The notes below the pieces were generated by a model. It was not told where the DNA came from. It did not search any database and saw nothing but the letters and a program-made list of their open reading frames with translations. Shown piece after piece: positions 45,571 through 56,867 of a stretch of DNA of 64,000 nucleotides. Source of the DNA: Apiospora phragmitis (taxonomy: Eukaryota; Ascomycota; Sordariomycetes; Amphisphaeriales; Apiosporaceae); the NCBI GenBank assembly GCA_038363925.1, contig JAQQWL010000012.1:1-64000 (forward strand), in the 5' to 3' direction. How positions within the stretch are numbered: position 1 is the stretch's first letter; every line of letters starts with the position of its first letter. The translations under genes and the position numbers were made by a program.

Positions 45571-47511
45571 ATGGATTTCGACACCCTGACTACAACTGCA
45601 ACGAGTTTGCAGCGGCTTCTACAAGAGGGTGCACTGACGAGCGTTCAGATCATTGAGAGGTACTTGCTCCAGATCGAACAGCATAACCATGCGCTCAATG
45701 CCTTCATCTCACTGGCACCGCGAGAGAAGCTGCTTAAACAAGCGGCAGCCCTCGACGAGGAACGACGGGCGAATCGTTGCCGGGGCCCATTGCATGGGAT
45801 CCCGATAGTCTTGAAGGCGAGTCATCGGATTGCTGGCTGTTTATCAAGACAAGACCAAGACTGTGGCTGACTTTGAATCGGTAGGATTGCTTCATCACAT
45901 CGCATGAGCTGGGCATGACCACCACGGCCGGGTCGTGGGCGTTCTTGGGGGCCAAAGCTACCAAAAGCTCAGGTGTTGTGCAGAAACTGATGGATGCGGG
46001 CCTGATCATATTGGGAAAGACTAATATGACAGTATGACTCAAGCCTCGAGATGGGTTCGAATAGAAACCGCCTACTGACCGTGCCGATTAGGAGTTCTGC
46101 GGCATGAAGATGATGATAACGCCCGGGCGCTCTGCAACAGCAGGGCAGACGCTGTCTCCTTTCGTCGGCGCCATCGAAGATGGCGAATCCATTCTTGGCC
46201 ACTCTGTAAGCAATGAGGGGTACGAGTGGAGGATTCCCTCCATTGATTTTAGCTAACGCATGATATCATCCCCATTAATCCAGTCCCCGGGGGGCTCGTC
46301 AACAGGCTCGGCCGTTGCCGTCGCAGCCGGCTTTAGCCCCTTGGCGCTAGGCACCGAAACGATCGGATCGATCATGACGCCTTCCTCGCGCGCGGCGATC
46401 TACGCCGTCAAACCGACCACGGGCCGGCAGGACACGTCCGGGATGTACCGGATGACCGACTTCTTCGACAGCTACGGGCCCATGGCCAAGTCGCCCGCCG
46501 AGTTGGCCAGCCTCCTGGAGATCATACTTGGTCGCTCGGTCCAGAGACCCGTGCAATATCCAGCAAGTGGGATACCCTCGCTGTGGGCTTCGTAGATCCC
46601 AATGGCTGGAAGTTGAGCCCGGAGATGTGTAGACAGAGACCCGGCACGTTGGAACAAATGGTAAGCCAAAGCCCCCCGCACTGAGTGTGGTTGAGTGCCA
46701 GACAATGCTGACCAAAAACTAGGTGGACGATTACGAAGCAATGGTCACAAACCTCCAGCAAGATGGTTGTGCGGTCAAGTACCCCATCGAGCTTCAGGAT
46801 TGCTCTGTACTCACTGTTGATGGACAAGACGCTATTATGCCAGTGGCTTGTATGTCGACCCCCCGAGTCCGCAAGTAGTGACCTTTCAACACTGACCATA
46901 TCACTGATTGGCAATTCAAACAAATTGGCCTTCCAAAGTTCATCGAAGCATTTGATGAATCCCCTGTCGCATCCCTCGAACAGCTCATTCAGTTCAACGA
47001 GGACCATGCCGAACAAGCAATGCCACCACGTGAGTTTTGACCCCCATGTTACACGAATAGAGCAACTCTAATGCATTATTCCCATTCGTAACATAGCCCA
47101 TACGGACCAGACCGACCTCATAAAGGCTCAAAAGATGGACGAACCGGAAGAGGAGATCAGACTTCTGGGGGAGAAGCTCCGAGCCAAGGCAAGACATATC
47201 GTCGATCAGGTCTACGAGAAGGAAAATTTCGACCTCATAGCCGCCCCCGTTGACTCTGCCTTTTGCATCTACGCTGCCGCAGCTGGTAAGTGAGGGTCGG
47301 AGACTCGCCGAAGCTTTCAAGAAGCAAAAAGTGCTAATGTACGTTAGGGTATCCCCTGGGTCATGTGCCGCTAGGCCAGCTCCGCTATAATGGGCGGCCG
47401 TTCGGGCTCTGCTTGATGGCCCGGGAGGACGGCGAGGAGACGTTGCTGCGGTTCATGTCGCTGTACGAGGCAGCTGTACCACCGCGGCCAGTCCCCGATC
47501 TGTCTCGCTAG
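45571..47511 (+). CDS. Amidase-signature family hydrolase
   Basis: Serine hydrolase with the Ser-cisSer-Lys triad that cleaves amide bonds; substrate unknown. Exons: 45571-45816, 45885-46031, 46092-46205, 46284-about 46652, then from about 46722 on, ending at TAG 47509-47511. The catalytic Lys lies at the end of exon 1 (HGIPIVLK), followed by D-C-F-I-T-S after the intron; the cis-Ser is in SPGGSSTGSA and the nucleophile in GTETIGSIMTPS (E replaces the usual D). Intron 1 begins GCGAGT, a GC-AG intron. One C is missing at 46560-46561 between PVQYP and SKWDTLAVGF. The acceptor before DWQFKQIGLPKF (about 46,908) is not obvious. The last introns are GTGAGT and GTAAGT types, and the C-terminus GYPLGHVPLGQLRYNGRPFGL is typical of the family. 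Length about 545 residues. Confidence 0.88.
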
Positions 47512-47639
47512 ATATCAGAGCTGGATGGGATGCAAAGTGAATACTGTGTACACGAAACCCAACCATGTATGACTGCAACCAGATCAGCAATTCTCTGCAA
47601 AGCTATTTTTGTTGAATATTCGATGTAGTATCAGGGAGC

Positions 47640-48728
47640 TCAACCAACTCCGTAGGTCTTTCCGTCCGAGCATTCCCATTGTTCCAACTCTGCTCTCTGT
47701 TCTTTAACGGCGTTTGCGTCATCCATCTCTGCTCTCACGTTTCTGCTATCCAGTTCTGCTCTTTGTTGTTTTGCGGCGTTTCCGCTGTCCATTTCTGCCC
47801 TCATGCTTCTGCTACCCAAGCTTGCTCTCCACGCACCGCGGGACCAGCATTTCCACGTGGCAGTGTGAGCGCCATCCAGTTCCGGTGCACGTCCAGCCCC
47901 AGGCACCACTTTGCTCCGCCTGTGTAGAACATACCGCATGATTAGAGTCAACAATATGATCGCAAACGCCACACCGATCACTATGCCAGTAATGGCTCCA
48001 GAGGACATGCTGGTCGCCGTACGATCAGATGCTGGTAATGTATCACCTCCGCTCGCTGAACTGCCTCCACCATCGGAGGTTGTTGCTGTGGGCGGCCGGA
48101 ACCCAGACGACGCGATGGATCTTCGTCTTGAAGATACATCGGGCGGGAAGAGCGCTAGGTCGTCCCACTCCCACTGTACCGTGAAAGGCTTGTGAGATGC
48201 TGTGCCCGTGGCTACGTAAGTGAAGACATCAGTTGAGTCTACCGAGCGCCCGTCAAGTACACGAGTCGAAGCGAGTATCCTTTTGAAGCGGGAATCGAGG
48301 CTATACGACAACCCACTGCAATGCGTTATTAGACCAGACGTTTCGGGCTGCCTATAAGAACACCCACTCCTCCCCGAACCAGCTTCTTGGTTTGTTCCAC
48401 ATACCTTTGACAGCACACTTTGGTATATGCCTCACCGACGAGGCGGTTCACGTCCATAACCGTCACAGGTGCTAGGCAGACTGCTGGGGAGTATTTTGCA
48501 GCACTGGAAGGCATGCATGATGAGTAAAGGCGGTCAGGGCTGCCGCTGTATATCTTGGTAGTATCGGAACCCGCCAGCATCCAATAACGGCCAGCACACG
48601 ATGGGCCGGGCTTGAAAACGGTCGTCAACCACCCAGATTCGTCAGGACTTGTATTAGCCCACCCCTATCACTTCCACCTGGGGGCGAGTTGTAAACGTCG
48701 GCTCCGTCTGTGTCCCTGTAGAGTCCAT
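47640..48728 (-). CDS. Single-pass membrane protein with Cys-rich outer domain (paralog A)
   Basis: ATG at 48728. Exon 1 (48728-48405) and exon 2 (48315-47640) join in phase (GTATGT donor, CTAAT branch, GCAG acceptor). The outer part contains LTTVFKPGPSC, YSSCMPSSA, YSPAVCLAP and VCCQSGLSYSL, then VFTYVATGTASHKPFTVQWEWDDLALF. A Ser/Gly-rich stalk precedes one membrane span (ITGIVIGVAFAIILLTLIMRYVL). The inner tail carries imperfect repeats of RAEMD/RAELD type. There is no N-terminal signal peptide; the span must act as anchor. An extra base in the CCCC run 48662-48665 shifts the frame between QVEVIG and the Trp-Ala-Asn that follows. The order of blocks matches the gene at 50631-51856. Function unknown; it may be a cell-surface sensor. 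Confidence 0.65.
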
Positions 48729-50630
48729 CACAACATGAAGCTCTTTTAGAGCTTCAGCTGCCAAGCTGGACTGAAGCTACAGGAGACCAAAATTCCGTTG
48801 AGTGTATGTTTAGGGGCACACTCACATATGAAAACGTGGGGAAGAAAAAGAAAGGAGGAGCAAATCGCCAAACGGAGGGAACATAAGAAGAATGTGGCGC
48901 TCATTTATAAAATATTTCACTACTCATGATTGGACAATTTGGGTGCACCATGACAGCGTGACTGGAACACATCCCCTCCGATTGTGAAACCCATCCTTCG
49001 CACTAAATAATCAGCGCCGACTTCAGCATCTTTTTCAAAAAGTAGAATAGATTCTGGGATGATCTGCCATTACTTTGATCAATGCTAACACTTCAACCAC
49101 CATAAGCAATGCCATATCGAGCGTGAATATCGATTTCAAATTCTGCCGATGATGCTGGGAAGTATCAAAGGTACAATAGATCAGGGGGTATTGTGGTAGC
49201 ACCAGGGTTCTAGTTTCGAACGTGAGCTGCATGGTAACGGATATAAAAGAGTACAACTGTGCATATTTTGGGCCAGGTGGTGCTTCCGCAAGCAAGACGG
49301 TCATACTTATTGTTCATATCACCAATACGACACGCAAGATAGGTAAGACAGTGTTAGGTCAGCCATATGAGTATGCATGAATACCGCGTACAGTTTGAGG
49401 CGAGGTCTCAAACTTCAGCTAGCTAAACCTTTCCCGATCATTTAGTGGCAATTGCGTCGTGATTTCATCTGCTGAAGGAGGCCAACTACCGGCGAGCCAG
49501 CCTACTTTCACTAACCTCATTGGCTTTACAGCACGGCTGGGCCTATCATGAGGTCCAAAATGAAGGAGGCGCTCGTCGGAACCGTCGAGGTACGAGCGGA
49601 CGAGCGTGTATATTGCCCTGTCACACCCGTACCCTCGCACAACATCTCGTTCAGCCTGTCAGCAGCTTACGGGAACACCACGAGATCCAGCCCTTCACCG
49701 GTATTTGGCAGTAGCACGAGGCCAAAGCACATGAGTACAATCGGCAGCTTACCGAATCGACCGGTAACAGTATAAGCCCTTTTTGATGAATTTCGGCGGG
49801 GAGGGGATGTTCACTGGCTGACCCCAGTGCCCGCTATATAGCGCGTTTTGACATTTCCGCGATATTTTTCCCCGGATTGAAAATGGTAAGGTTGATTGCC
49901 AGTTACCTGCTGGGGTGGTCATATGGGGTTGATGCAGTTGACACCCGCCAAAACCTTGCTCACACATAGCAGGGCATATAAGCTTTTCTCTCTGCTAAGT
50001 ATCTGCATAATGCCTACACAAGTGTGAGAGCTATATAGGAAACAAGACCCCATAGGTAGACCTTGAAAGAATTGGAAAAGAACAATATGTTATATGGCTG
50101 ATTCTAGGAAAGCCCGTTAAGCTTAATTGGATAGATCGCGATTAATCTTAAGGGTAGTCACGTGAACATCAAATAGGGGTTGTCGCTGCTCAGCGGGGGG
50201 GGCCCCATGCTAGTAGCCCGCGAGTCAGTTAACGTAGCGACTGGAGCGAATCAAATTCCTTTGCTCGAGAACCGGATCGTTTGAACTCTGGCACGAGTTT
50301 CACAAGGATGACCCCGGCTTCTCAGCCCCATCGTCGGCCTAATTCCGCGATCGCTGGTTCCTGGAGCTAAACCGCACAGGGATGAATGCTTTGACAGATT
50401 GCCGCACAAAAAAAGAAAAGTCCCTCCCTCATCGAGTCTCCTCCACACGGTTCAGAATCGAAGATGCAAGGGATGCAGGACATACCCGTAAGCGGAGTTC
50501 TCATTATCTATATTAATGCATTTGTCTGACATGCGTGATATCTGCAATACATCTCTCGGAGTTGTCTACCATCATGTTCGTGCGTTCATGTGAGGCCGGC
50601 GTTTGCCAGCTGGTTCAGTCTATCACGTGA
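48729..50630. other. 1.9-kb stretch without a supported gene
   Basis: Lies between the two related membrane-protein genes. No exon with motif or splice support; it should contain the promoter of paralog A (near 48,729 onward). A G-rich run occurs at about 50196-50206. Confidence 0.45.
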
Positions 50631-51856
50631 TTACCGCTCATCGCTATACGGCGGAGGCGGATTTGGTTGCGTCAAGCGATTTACCCCCAACGACTTCCTC
50701 CTCCTCGTCACGCCCTCCTTCCCTCCAAGCGATGACTTGTCGTCGCCGACTGTAGCATCGCCGTCACTCTTGCTCGTAGTATACGCTGCATCCTGCTGTT
50801 GTGGTGATTGTGGTTGTGGTGGTATTATATCGGCCGGTGTGCTGCCCTCTAGCTCGACAGGCGTAAACGACGTCGCCGGCAGCTCCTGCACTTCCTTCCG
50901 GGCCTCGACTCCATCCACGGCCGCGCGTCGGCGTCCGCCTCGTGGATGGGCAGGACGGCGTCCATCTCGCTGGCGGTGGTGGGCGTGAGCGGCGACACTA
51001 TGCCCGTCGTCGGCCGCGAGAACGCCGGGGTCGCGCCCGTGAGCAGCGGCATTTGCGGCTCTCCGGCCGCCGCCGTCGACTGGCGGTCGAAATGCGCCTC
51101 GCCGCCCTTCGGCAGGTCCGGGGTCGAGGCGAGCTGGCGGTGGATCACCTGCTGCTTCCAGAAGTGCCGGCGCCAGACGAGCCAGGCGACGATGCCGAGC
51201 AGCACGGCGAACAGGAACAGCGCGATCACGATAGCCAGAACGATGTGGATCGGGAGGCCCGACGAGGAGCCCTCGTCGTCCCCAGGATTTGGTGTAGAAG
51301 TGGCCGTTGGCCCTGCGAAGGTCGAGCCGGGCACCGTCGGGTCCGTCTCGAGGATGCTCAGATCCGACTCCTGCCAGCGCACCTGGATCGCGTAGACCAT
51401 ATTCCGCGTCGTGCGCGTGACGTGGTCCTCGACGTAGGTGCGCGAGCTCTGCGCGGCGGAGATGCACTTGCTGTAGGGGATGTCCGGGGCGGTGGCGGGC
51501 CCAGTGAAGCAGGTGTAGCCCGTCGGGCAGCACAGCCGGGCCGTCTCGCCCGCGAGCAGCGGGCCCCCGTACCGCGGCGTCCCGTCCTCGACGGACGGCA
51601 GCGCCGTCGGCAGGGCGCAGCCGTCGGTGTAGCCCCCCGGGCAGATGCCGGGCGAGTACATGCCCGCCTTGTTGCCGTAGTACTGCATGAAGTTGGGCGG
51701 CATGCAGATGGACGAGGACAGCGCGGGCGTGCCGACGTCGGTCCAGCGCTGGGGGTCGCAGAACTCGGGCGTGTGGAAGACGGTCGTGAGGGGCCCGGCG
51801 CCGCGCGAGGTCGTCTTGGTCGGCGGGCTGCCGGGGTCTGTCGTGATGGTGTCCAT
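50631..51856 (-). CDS. Single-pass membrane protein with Cys-rich outer domain (paralog B)
   Basis: ATG at 51856; one exon, about 408 residues. Outer domain: PLTTVFHTPEFCDPQRW, SSSICMPPNFMQYY, YSPGICPGGYTDGC, ARLCCPTGYTCFTG, then MVYAIQVRWQESDLSIL. A Ser/Gly/Pro stalk leads to one strong membrane span (IHIVLAIVIALFLFAVLLGIV) followed by a basic WRRHFWKQQ stop-transfer. The inner tail is Pro/Ser/Thr-rich and ends in PPPPYSDER, a PPxY-type motif that may recruit WW-domain (Rsp5-like) ubiquitin ligases. One base is missing near 50921-50926: the frame of EADADA stops early while the frame of VDGVEARKEVQEL continues to the PPPPYSDER end at 50631. Shares TTVF, YSP-x-x-C, CC and VQW/VRW blocks with paralog A. 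Function unknown. Confidence 0.7.
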
Positions 51857-52812
51857 GGTGTGCGTCTATGGATAGTCCTGATCACCTCACCCGAGGAGGG
51901 ATTGATTGTTGGTGGTCGGTGTGTTCTGTCAAGCGGGCTATTTGGCCACGTGGAGCCTCTCGTGCAGGGGAGTGGAAAGCCTCAAGTCGACAAAGAGAGT
52001 AAGTTGAATGTTGATCCGCTGCAAGATCGAAAAGGCTTAGCAAAGCCAGGCTTTGCGTTGGGAACCCGCCGGGGAGGGGAAAAGGAGGAAAAGAAGAAGC
52101 GAAATGAATGAAAAAAAAGAAAAAAGGGTGGTGTAAGTTGTAAGTACGGTGGAAATGTCGACAAATTTGGTTCGTCGGCCATCAGAGGCAAGTAAGAAAT
52201 TGCATGCATGCGTACATGAATTGGCTTTTCGGGCCAACCCAGATTGAGTGGATAGCAGAACCGTTGAGGGAGGCTCTAAGGCGCTTAGGATGGCACCCGG
52301 CCCCATTTATAGGCCTGTCATTCTCGTGTGCGTGCCGATGCGTTAGCCCGAATCTGTCAGGGGTGTTCCCCTAATCTGGGCCTAAAAAGTACAGGGTAAT
52401 GTGGAAACACGAAAGCCTTACTCTATAACGGAGCACTCTAAGCCAATAGTAGTGCCGGATCTGGAGCTGAAACCATGTACTGGTCCACTATAGGGAAGGA
52501 GATGCCGGCCGACCAGGCCTCATTCGGCCCAAAAAGGCGTAAGCGAAGGCCTGCAACAACAAATCAAACTCACAGCTCAACTTTTCTTCATCTGGCTATC
52601 AAGCCCGAACTAGAACACATGCTTCTTCAATCTTCAACTTAGTCATTCGTTACAGCACTTCTGCTTCATCACACTCCTTCTACGTCATTTCGATATTGTC
52701 AGCAGAGACAGGGTCCAGCTCCTCTGCAACCCCCTGTTCTTTCTTCTTTTCTTGTGTCCTCTTCCTGTCCTTAACCGTCTATGCCTCGTTCTAATGAGGT
52801 CTCTTTTTAACA
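51857..52812. other. Intergenic between divergent genes
   Basis: Shared upstream region of paralog B (minus) and the UPF0658-type gene (plus). The half near 52,600-52,800 is pyrimidine-rich, as in fungal promoters. Confidence 0.5.
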
Positions 52813-54080
52813 ATGTACTATCCCAATACAACATGGACGCGCATGTTTATGTTGCTTGCCCTTGTCCAGTGCGTGGGAGCCCTGTTTCTTGAAACGTAAG
52901 TGATCACCCGCGCTCGGTCACGTGACTTCAGTCTCCTTCTGCTATGGTTTCATGGCTGACATAACAACATGAAGCTATGTCGTCCTTACCGTCGAGGACC
53001 ATTTGCCGCATGAGGCCATGCAGGTCCCGTCCGGCCATACCGTGCCCATGTACGCGTCGCTGTTCATCTTCGGCTTCGCCTACGAGCTCCTCCTGTTTTG
53101 GGACTCGCTGCGTCTGCACAGCATGATCCAGGTCGTCGGGCTGTGCATATACAACCTCCTGTTGACGTTGTACGCCATATTCCAGCCGCGGCAGATCCGA
53201 GACGCGCTGGACCGCCTTTCGACCTCTTTCATCATGGGCGACCCGAAACGGCCCATCTTGGACCCGGACAGCCCGGTATGGCAGGAGATCAAGCCCGCCC
53301 TGTTCGCCTTGATTTGGGTGCTGGCGGTGGGAACCGCCGTCATGTGCTTCCTCGCCTACAAACTCCACGCCGAGTTCGCCTGGCTGGTGTATAAAGTCAT
53401 CCACGCCGATATCAAGATGAGACGGCGTGTATTAACCCTAGAGGTAAGCCTATCTCTTAAAGAGCCCTTCGCCAGTTCAGTTCAGTTCACCTGAGCTCAT
53501 TACCGTCGTGCAGATCAATGTGGCTCTTGTCAAGTTCAATTTCTTCTTCATTCTCGGCTTTCTTATACAGAACATCGTCGACAGTCGCACCACGGTTAAT
53601 CCCGAGTTCGGCATGACCATTGCCGGCACCTTTATCGCCTGGTCAGTGGCGGTTTCCGGCATCATATGTGCGAGGAGAGAGAACAAGAAGGGCACCGCCG
53701 TAGTTATCGTAAGTATTGACCACCATCATCGTATCCCATCTTCCCCCGTCAGAATGCACGGTCATATAGCTGACTCTAGTCGATGAAAGTTCGTGTATTG
53801 CGGCGGCGTCGCCTATCTGGTCTACAAGGTGCTGAAGCTGTTGAAGAAGCCGGATTACTACATGCTCACCATTTTCGCCTGCATCACCCTCTTCATGCTG
53901 GTTTGCACCATCATCGCGGCCATCCTCTGCTTCGCCAACTACGACAAGGGGCTCAAGTCTTACGGCGAGGCAAAGACGAGGGACATTCACTCGCGAAATC
54001 CGAGCGAGAATCCCATTCTATTGCAACACACCGCCTACGGAGTTCGTCCGTTCTTGCCGCATAGAATGACGATTGACTGA
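52813..54080 (+). CDS. UPF0658-type Golgi membrane protein, seven spans
   Basis: Exons: 52813-52895, 52975-53443, 53514-53708, 53790-54080; three introns (79, 70, 81 bp) with GTAAGT/GTAAGC donors and CTGAC branch sites in the first and last, all in phase. The protein (about 335 residues) starts MYYPNTTWTRMFMLLALVQ and has seven hydrophobic segments, including FGFAYELLLFWDSL, IYNLLLTLYAIFQPRQIRDAL, ALFALIWVLAVGTAVMCFL, FNFFFILGFLIQNIVDS and MLTIFACITLFMLVCTIIAAI. The PRQIRDAL loop and the V-N-P-E-F-G-M-T block match fungal UPF0658 proteins, reported from the Golgi of S. pombe; biochemical role unknown. A few residues after KSY may depend on a further, unseen intron, since the tail in this frame looks non-conserved. 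Two of the acceptors are AAG rather than YAG. Confidence 0.82.
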
Positions 54081-55010
54081 ACAGCACTGTTCGCGTTCGA
54101 TTGGATCGTTGTATGCCCGACCGCTCACGGAACTGGTCTCATCTCGAGGGATCTGGCGATATACACTTCGAGGCCGCGAACCCTCTTCAGTCAAAAAAGG
54201 GTCGAGCCAAGACAACTACCGCCCACGTCCTCTTTCTGGCGAGGGGTTAAAAACGTATTTGCACCAGCAGTGCTCATATAGAGCAGATCGCAAAAGACTC
54301 TGCGCTCCCATATCCTCCGAAACTGCCACGTCGATGTTGACCAACCCAAAAGAGTATAAGCAGGGCTTCACGTCGGTTACGATATCCCAGTCCCTTGCAG
54401 TCACGTGGCGGTGGCTACTGGGGCGAGGCAGAGGATCATATGGTCTAGGCCGGACCCGGGGCAAGTCAAAACCCTCTCCGAGATACAATAACAGCATTGA
54501 TCCGGAAGCGGCATATAATAGATGATCATAATGGGCCCTGCTATAAGCATAGGACAGCATCAATTTAGCTAAAGCATTTTCCACATGATGTATTCGTTGA
54601 TAGATATAGATACTTAGATACCCATTTTCATTAGTTGCATAAGTTGGCGAATTCGTTTCACTCTCCAAAGCTGTCCTGATTATGCTACACCTAGTGTAGT
54701 TCTCAGGGGTCAGAGGCCTGATAATACTGGTACTACATCTTGGTCGAAATTAATAACACTAAAGATGTGAAGGTCAATGGGGCCAAAGGAGCCGGAGTCA
54801 TGAACATGCAGTTTCTTATTCTTAAGTCCCAGCATCCTTGTATAGCTGAATTGGTTTCAATGCCGATAATGTTTTCGCTAGAAGTTGAAGAAAACATACT
54901 CCTAGTCAACAGACAAAAGATCCCAGAGCACAAGGATAATGCCAGAAAACAAACGTATTGTTTTGCCACGGCTACAGGTCGCTCGCTAACCAGTCATTGT
55001 TTTCAGCAGC
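54081..55010. other. AT-rich gene-free stretch
   Basis: Clearly AT-richer from about 54,530 to 54,960 than the flanks. ORFs have no motif. It could be an old, mutated repeat. Confidence 0.4.
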
Positions 55011-55372
55011 AGCACATTCTCGAGCTGAAGGGCGACGTCAGCTTCGACTCGGTGTACTACGGGCTCTGGTGCAACTGCCATCGACTCATTCCGCGCTTGA
55101 CGTTCGACGAGGACCTGGAGGGCAAGATGGCTTGCTCGGTCTATGCGGCCGGCTGCACGCGCTGGCATAGCGGGTGGTCCATGGGCCCTCCGCTGCCCAG
55201 GAATGCCTGCCACCGTATGACTCCGGAAGTGTTCTCTGTCGAACCCAGTTCACGAGCGCCTATGGTGGGTCCCATTCTTGGCTGTGAGCACTGAAGCACG
55301 GACATGCAGGCCGAGATCAGGTTCCGCCCGGATGGCAACCCGCAGTTGATGATCACGGTCTGGAAGCACAAA
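55011..55372 (+). CDS. Cysteine-containing exon pair, hypothetical (start not found)
   Basis: A GC-rich exon begins after TTTTCAG (about 55,007) and encodes HILELKGDVSFDSVYYGLWC, N-C-H-R-L-I-P-R-L-T-F, KMACSVYAAGCTRWHSGW and RNACHRMTPEVFSVEPSS. A 45-bp intron (55265-55309, GTGGGT...CAG) joins in phase to AEIRFRPDGNPQLMITVWKHK. Codon use differs sharply from the AT-rich flanks and supports real coding. Five cysteines and no membrane span suggest a secreted protein, but the first exon with a signal peptide and the exact end are not located. No family recognised. Confidence 0.4.
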
Positions 55373-55627
55373 GGTGAGGTCTCCAAACCGGACTCTGTTC
55401 ACGATGCTGTAACTAGACTCGTAAAGAGTGATTTAGAGCGACCTCGGCTACCTGTAGGCATCGGAAAGATTGCTGAGATATCTGGCATGATGCAGGAAGA
55501 GTTCATACGGGCTCGTGCTGGCCTACCCTAGTCGCTCCCTGATGGAACGACTTCCAAAGTAGGTGTATGTCACTGTGCTACCCCATGCTGCCCTTGAGTA
55601 AGATATGAGTAATGCCACCTTGATAGT

Positions 55628-55864
55628 GTGAGAGACATCGTTATAGATGAAAATAAAAGATATGATAAAAAAACAGTATTGACCGAAGCTGAAAGTGAAC
55701 GAACATGGACTTGCTATCCTTTAGAGAAACCCTCCACAGATATTTGGCACGTGATAGAACCCATCAGATATATGGCAAAAGATGATGCAGTAGCCCATAA
55801 GGTCTACGATCCTGAACCAAATACGGCAAGAGCAGTTGCCCATCTTTGTCAATTAGCCTATTGA
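55628..55864 (+). CDS. Short AT-rich ORF, unknown
   Basis: 78 codons ending at 55864, with a credible composition (WTCYPLEKPSTDIWHVIEPI, then VYDPEPNTARAVAHLCQL) but AT-rich codons and no ATG in good context. It may be the end of a decayed gene. No motif known to me. Confidence 0.2.
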   Translation: MRDIVIDENKRYDKKTVLTEAESERTWTCYPLEKPSTDIWHVIEPIRYMAKDDAVAHKVYDPEPNTARAVAHLCQLAY

Positions 55865-56132
55865 CTGCATGCATCAAACTTCAGAACAATGACTGATAAC
55901 AAAGGGAATAAACCGCTTGGAACAATATAAGCCCTAACTGCAAAGCCGGTGGCAGCCCATTCGCCGGGGACAAAGGCAACCAACACTCCCTGAATGGCCG
56001 TGCCTCTCTGGCTCGCAAATTGTAATATTCATGCAATGTATACAGTAGCACCACCACACCTATAGAGGACATCAACAGCAAGAGCAATCAATGGACCCCT
56101 GAGTTGAAGAAAATATCCAACCCACACACATC

Positions 56133-56867
56133 ATGTCCCGCCCAACATCCTCAGCAAGCTCGAACACACCCCCAAGCCCGAGACCCTTCCGCGATCTCGA
56201 GGACCTGGACTACGAGACCACCCCAACGGCGCCCCCCTTCTCGCCCCCTCTGCCGATCCCGCCCCCACCCTCGCGGAGCTACACGGACGAGCTGACCAAG
56301 AAGTCCGTCCCCGTGGACGCGATACCGGTGATCCGCCTCCTGGCGCCGACGCCCGAAGCCACCTCGCCCCTGATCCTGCTTCGTCCCCGGCTGGCGGCCA
56401 CCGAGCTTTTTGCCGATGACGACGAAGACGAAGACGAGCCATTCCCGGACTTCTTTGATGCTTCTTCTTCTCCGGCAGCAACGAGAGTCCTCCTACCACC
56501 GAGCCGGTACTACGACGTCGACAATGATGAGTATTACAGCAGCCCCGTCACATGGACCGACGAGCTGACGCGGACACCTCCGCACCGCCGCCACCGCCGC
56601 CCGAGCTATGTGCAGAGTGTATGGGAGGAAGATACTTCATCGTCATCCTCCTCTTCTTCTTCGTCTTCTTCATCTGACGACTACGAAAACGCGTCCTCTT
56701 CTCTATGGTCTCCGAAGCCCAAACCAGACTCGGAAACCACTGATGATGGCCCGAAAGCGGCAAGGACGAAAATCGAGACTGGAAATGAAAGGAAAGATGA
56801 GAAGTGCGAAGATGGGGAGTCGGGTCCTGTTGCATCACAGGATTTCACCACATTTCGCTTCCCCTAA
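56133..56867 (+). CDS. Disordered Ser/Pro/Asp-rich protein, unknown function
   Basis: One exon of 244 residues from ATG 56133. Low-complexity blocks: Ser/Pro at the N-terminus, Pro-rich PPFSPPLPIPPPPSRS, acidic DDDEDEDEPFPDFF, a 13-Ser run and an acidic/basic C-terminus. Two copies of a short motif stand out: SYTDELTKKSVP and TWTDELTRTPP. Tyr/Asp pairs (SRYYDVDNDEYYSS) occur near the middle. No signal peptide, membrane span or enzyme motif. Probably an intrinsically disordered cytosolic or nuclear protein; the TDELT repeats may be a binding motif (inference). The Ser run is encoded by mixed TCC/TCT/TCG codons. Confidence 0.55.
   Translation: MSRPTSSASSNTPPSPRPFRDLEDLDYETTPTAPPFSPPLPIPPPPSRSYTDELTKKSVPVDAIPVIRLLAPTPEATSPLILLRPRLAATELFADDDEDEDEPFPDFFDASSSPAATRVLLPPSRYYDVDNDEYYSSPVTWTDELTRTPPHRRHRRPSYVQSVWEEDTSSSSSSSSSSSSSDDYENASSSLWSPKPKPDSETTDDGPKAARTKIETGNERKDEKCEDGESGPVASQDFTTFRFP

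Noticed and set aside
45571..51856. Secondary-metabolite cluster around the amidase
   Set aside because: No backbone synthase, P450, transporter or regulator next to it.
50942..52111. 389-codon plus-strand ORF rich in Arg/Gly/Ala
   Set aside because: Antisense shadow of membrane-protein paralog B; low-complexity composition typical of GC-rich complements.
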